64,000 nucleotides of DNA from Melioribacteraceae bacterium (GTDB lineage Bacteria > Bacteroidota > Ignavibacteria > Ignavibacteriales > Melioribacteraceae). Below the pieces are notes generated by a model. That model was given only the letters and a program-made list of their open reading frames with translations. It was not told where the DNA came from and did not search any database. The translations under genes and the position numbers were made by a program. Positions 62,401 through 64,000 of this stretch are shown piece after piece (positions within the stretch are counted from its first letter, which is position 1; every line of letters starts with the position of its first letter). The stretch is taken from contig WGCV01000041.1 of the NCBI GenBank assembly GCA_015493615.1, forward strand, positions 1-64,000, given 5' to 3'.

Positions 62401-63366
62401 GGAATTAATGATCCGTTAAATCACGAAGATCTCGGCGTAATAAACTGGACAAACGATGGTTCCGGAAACGCCGGTGAAGGCGACGCTAATTTGGACGATG
62501 ATATTGATTTAACGGACTTTTTAGCGACTGTTGACCATTACACATACGGCGGAGATTTTACTCTGACCGGCAACGGGTTTACAAATGCGGATATTGACAG
62601 CAACGATGTTGTGGACGCGTGCGACGCTTCTGAGCTTCTTTCATTCCTCACCAACGGATGTTTCCCCGGTGTCTTTGGCGGAAATCAGCCTGCCGGGGGA
62701 TTTGTTCCCGCTGCGGTTAACGTTAATCCCGATAATAACGAGGCGACAATCACACTCAACACTTCCGACGCTGAAAATCTGAATAATATGACTATCACAT
62801 TTAATTATGATACAACTCAAATAAATTACGAAGCGTTCTCGTCGATTCAAATCGGGAACGGCAATTATGTTCACGCTTCAAGCGTCGCTCCGGGAAAAGT
62901 TGTGTTTACGTTCAATGCTCCTACGCAGCTCTCCGGAAATTTTGAGCTTGGCGATATTCTTGTTAATTACACTGATACAAAAGGAGACATTCAGATTCAC
63001 ACTACATATTCCTATGACGGGATCAATCAGATTGAAGGACCGGTAATAACCTTTAATCCTAACGGAGTTGAAGATGAAATTAAACCGACTGCATTTAAGT
63101 TGGAACAGAATTATCCTAACCCGTTTAATCCTTCAACCACGATTAAATTTGCAATTCCTCAAAAGGAATTTGTTTCCCTTAAAATTTACGACATACTGGG
63201 AAGAGAAGTGAAAACACTTTTATCCGAAGATAGAAATGTTGGAACATATTCAGTTAAATGGAACGGAGTTGATAATTCGGGAAACAGAATTTCCTCCGGC
63301 GTTTATTTCTACAGACTAAAAGCCGGCAACTTTACACAAGTTAAAAAAATGGTACTACTTAAGTAA
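59485..63366 (+). CDS. Giant T9SS protein: choice-of-anchor A, thioester, Big_1, propeller, cohesin/dockerin-like
   Basis: This 1293-residue exported protein has, in order: signal peptide (1-21); a choice-of-anchor A domain (about 25-272); a thioester-type domain (about 285-420) with SYYCIDIS (Cys328) and AAAVQCAIWHFSDG (Gln382), the pair that forms the internal thioester in the TED family of adhesins; an invasin/Big_1-like domain (424-518); a beta-propeller-like region (about 560-850, repeated V-W/F-A-T/V-blades); a cohesin-like sandwich (856-990); two dockerin-type EF-hand-like loops (999-1012, 1035-1052); a second beta sandwich (1075-1190) and a sorting domain (1205-1293). It probably works as a covalent-binding surface adhesin. 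AGGAGG lies upstream of the ATG. Confidence 0.8.
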   Translation: MYKKYLAFIILFISVISLNAQSNHSNLGEANQYNLFVIGNAQLSSADIQGVVAVGGNANITNFSIGDQIPNSSGAVNVLTVGDSLWYSGGRVYSGNVVYGEFADVSDNLILDGEGTVFQGSPIDFANIGIEIADISIQWSGIAANGSAEFSNNVLTLTGVNSGLNVFTVSGDTLASANGVTINSPEGSTVIVNISGSNITWQGDNDITGTNQTNVIYNFFEADTVNIGGIAVKGSILAPFANLFFTSGQINGNVICHDITSEGQINYSYFNGNVQYSSSEVSSSCTVTMKNVLQGQSVRLSEAFDGHRNLWAGTILGQMNTHGTSYYCIDISHYLKWNRPYEYDGAITGPVAYILRNYYPRIPYTGDNGQLNRERKEAAAVQCAIWHFSDGFDPNLISNNNQIKNRALAIIDDAVGQNPVPISTFYVQPASQVVQTGQTAMLTVVLRDADGNPVPNAYVTLETTAGTLVPSEGTTDANGELVVALQYDENENPESAQITVNTDDGIVPEGTRYIYPNSQTLVTNDELVTCMTTVANVYWSGSALPGNDFDFYMFTTTNSGLPTTGLTTVAAMDDYVYFGASTGFYRYDRANDTFEQINLNYTNVSEVFAYDDDNGDRNIFVGFESGGFAYKHGNDDFVYYDSNNGFAGSKITDFEHYTGNNSDLILISHDAGISFFNPSNGMFSNISSTNSDLPAGTCYDATIDDDGGVWVATDHGIAYSTDFGGTWQVFNPQNSDINGTFVRSIAYGDGEVYVGTFYSGLCGYNIESGVWTNYTPFISTQPVMNLHFADGKLFIANWSEGLYVYSNGNFKQYSSVNPNNAPTIIEDFWFDGTDFWFAVQDGLSRTINGITASTGDAAIVITDNSTYAGGTTTLNCNLVPNGEISFQSLTGTIEYNPNELEFIDYTTQELFADCVFHFSETSSGRITYKAICPEDSPITSEGTMFSLTFKVKEEMAPLGGGIIAVFAPMFTAGINDPLNHEDLGVINWTNDGSGNAGEGDANLDDDIDLTDFLATVDHYTYGGDFTLTGNGFTNADIDSNDVVDACDASELLSFLTNGCFPGVFGGNQPAGGFVPAAVNVNPDNNEATITLNTSDAENLNNMTITFNYDTTQINYEAFSSIQIGNGNYVHASSVAPGKVVFTFNAPTQLSGNFELGDILVNYTDTKGDIQIHTTYSYDGINQIEGPVITFNPNGVEDEIKPTAFKLEQNYPNPFNPSTTIKFAIPQKEFVSLKIYDILGREVKTLLSEDRNVGTYSVKWNGVDNSGNRISSGVYFYRLKAGNFTQVKKMVLLK

Positions 63367-63391
63367 GACTAAGTAGCATTAGCCCCCAAAT

Positions 63392-63417
63392 AAAGGCGTA
63401 CGAAAGTGCGCCTTTTT
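63392..63417 (+). terminator. Terminator of the giant T9SS gene
   Basis: A 10-bp stem AAAGGCGTAC / GTGCGCCTTT (one T-G pair) with a GAAA tetraloop is followed by TTTATTTT. It starts 26 bases after the stop codon. Confidence 0.88.
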
Positions 63418-63563
63418 TATTTTCCTATATTTAGGATAAAACGGCTTGCTAAAAGAATGATAAATACTTATTATTATTTAATAAATAAAGGGCTATTGAT
63501 TAAACGTTCATTTTTTTCGGAACTAATGAGACTGTCATTGAACAATATTATAAAGGTTGTAAA

Positions 63564-64000
63564 TTGAGATACTACGGAGCAAAGACAAAAATTTTACCAT
63601 TAATTGAAAGTGTTGTTAAATCAACTGGGGTTAATGGTATATCTAATTTTGTTGACCTTTTTGCAGGAACAACTTCCGTTGGAAGACATTTTAAAAAATT
63701 AGGCTATACCGTTTATTCAAATGATATATTAGAATTTTCCTATGCTTTGTCAAAAACTTATATTGAATTAAATGCACAGCCAAAATTTAACAAATTAAAG
63801 AAACATCTTAATATAATACGAGATGACAATCAACTTATTTTTGATTACTTGAATAATTTAGATAAGAATATTGAAGGATTTATTTATAAGAATTATTCAC
63901 CAAACGGGGGAAGACAATATTTCACAGATGAAAATGCTTTAAAAATAGATACCTTCCGTTATTTATTCGAAGAATGGAAAAAATTAAAATATGTAAATGA
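63564..64000 (+). CDS. D12-class N6-adenine DNA methyltransferase, 5' part (cut by window end)
   Basis: The reading frame starting at TTG 63564 (AAAGG upstream) is open to the end of the window, 145 residues visible. It begins RYYGAKTKILPLIES, then SNFVDLFAGTTSVGRHFKKLGY (SAM site FxGxxxVG) and GYTVYSNDILEFSYALSK, with NYSPNGGRQYFTDENALKID further on. These match the D12 class of DNA adenine methylases, usually part of type II restriction-modification systems. The catalytic DPPY motif and any restriction partner would lie beyond the edge. No ATG exists upstream in the frame before a stop at 63501-63503. Confidence 0.75.
   Translation, partial: MRYYGAKTKILPLIESVVKSTGVNGISNFVDLFAGTTSVGRHFKKLGYTVYSNDILEFSYALSKTYIELNAQPKFNKLKKHLNIIRDDNQLIFDYLNNLDKNIEGFIYKNYSPNGGRQYFTDENALKIDTFRYLFEEWKKLKYVN

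Noticed and set aside
1-64000. tRNA, rRNA, riboswitch or SRP RNA genes
   Set aside because: I looked in the gaps for tRNA-like arms ending in CCA and for known riboswitch cores; none was seen by eye. This is a weak negative without a covariance search.

Overview
The window looks like a chromosomal segment of a moderately low-GC member of the Ignavibacteria/Melioribacter-type lineage of the Bacteroidota-Chlorobiota group. This is inferred from: several secreted proteins ending in the type IX secretion sorting domain with the NYPNPFNP signature followed by YNILG/YDILG; exported PEGA, Omp28-like and DUF6029-like proteins; an eleven-gene nuo operon without nuoEFG; ThyX; and frequent TTG starts. 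There are no rRNA or tRNA genes, CRISPR arrays or transposases that I can recognise.

Layout. 194-11040 (minus): an 11-gene complex I operon (nuoA-B-C-D-H-I-J-K-L-M-N) with a small unknown gene at its 3' end, closed by a rho-independent terminator. 11041-19313 (minus): repeats, then a THUMP-type RNA methyltransferase, arginine deiminase, a phosphoglucosamine/phosphomannomutase, an M50B-like membrane protein, a purple-acid-phosphatase-like enzyme and a J-domain protein. 19433-21634 (plus): an octaheme cytochrome c with a membrane cytochrome b, a quinol-linked respiratory pair. 21713-24635 (minus): an AT-rich group of small envelope proteins of unknown role, with an attC-like imperfect palindrome. 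25262-32450 (minus): glgA, a GmhB-type phosphatase, a lipoprotein, a beta-barrel protein, a TPR protein and glyA. 32720-46441 (plus): hutI, then a long housekeeping run (maf, a flippase-like membrane protein, YtxH and DUF948-like proteins, an EF-G paralogue, HIT, glycerate kinase, thyX, folA, mutL, methylmalonyl-CoA mutase large subunit). 47013-63366: an accessory, surface-oriented region with four T9SS cargo proteins, an envelope thiol-redox cluster (two Omp28-like proteins, a TlpA-like thioredoxin, a DUF6029-like outer-membrane protein, Tpx), an FmdB zinc ribbon and a dehydrogenase. 63564 to the end: the start of a D12-class adenine DNA methyltransferase, cut by the window edge.

The intergenic space is rich in repeats: a roughly 140-bp MITE-like element with CGTCATTGCGAG ends (at least six copies, one terminal fragment translated inside a T9SS sorting domain), a second 170-200 bp inverted-repeat element, a trio of perfect palindromes, and a heptad-repeat pair of inverted arms.

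The strongest candidates for something under-described are the 1293-residue T9SS protein at 59485-63366 (choice-of-anchor-A, a thioester-type adhesin domain, an invasin-like domain, a propeller, cohesin-like and dockerin-like modules) and the exported CxxC cluster at 51048-57653. All functional calls rest on reading motifs by eye; no database search was run.
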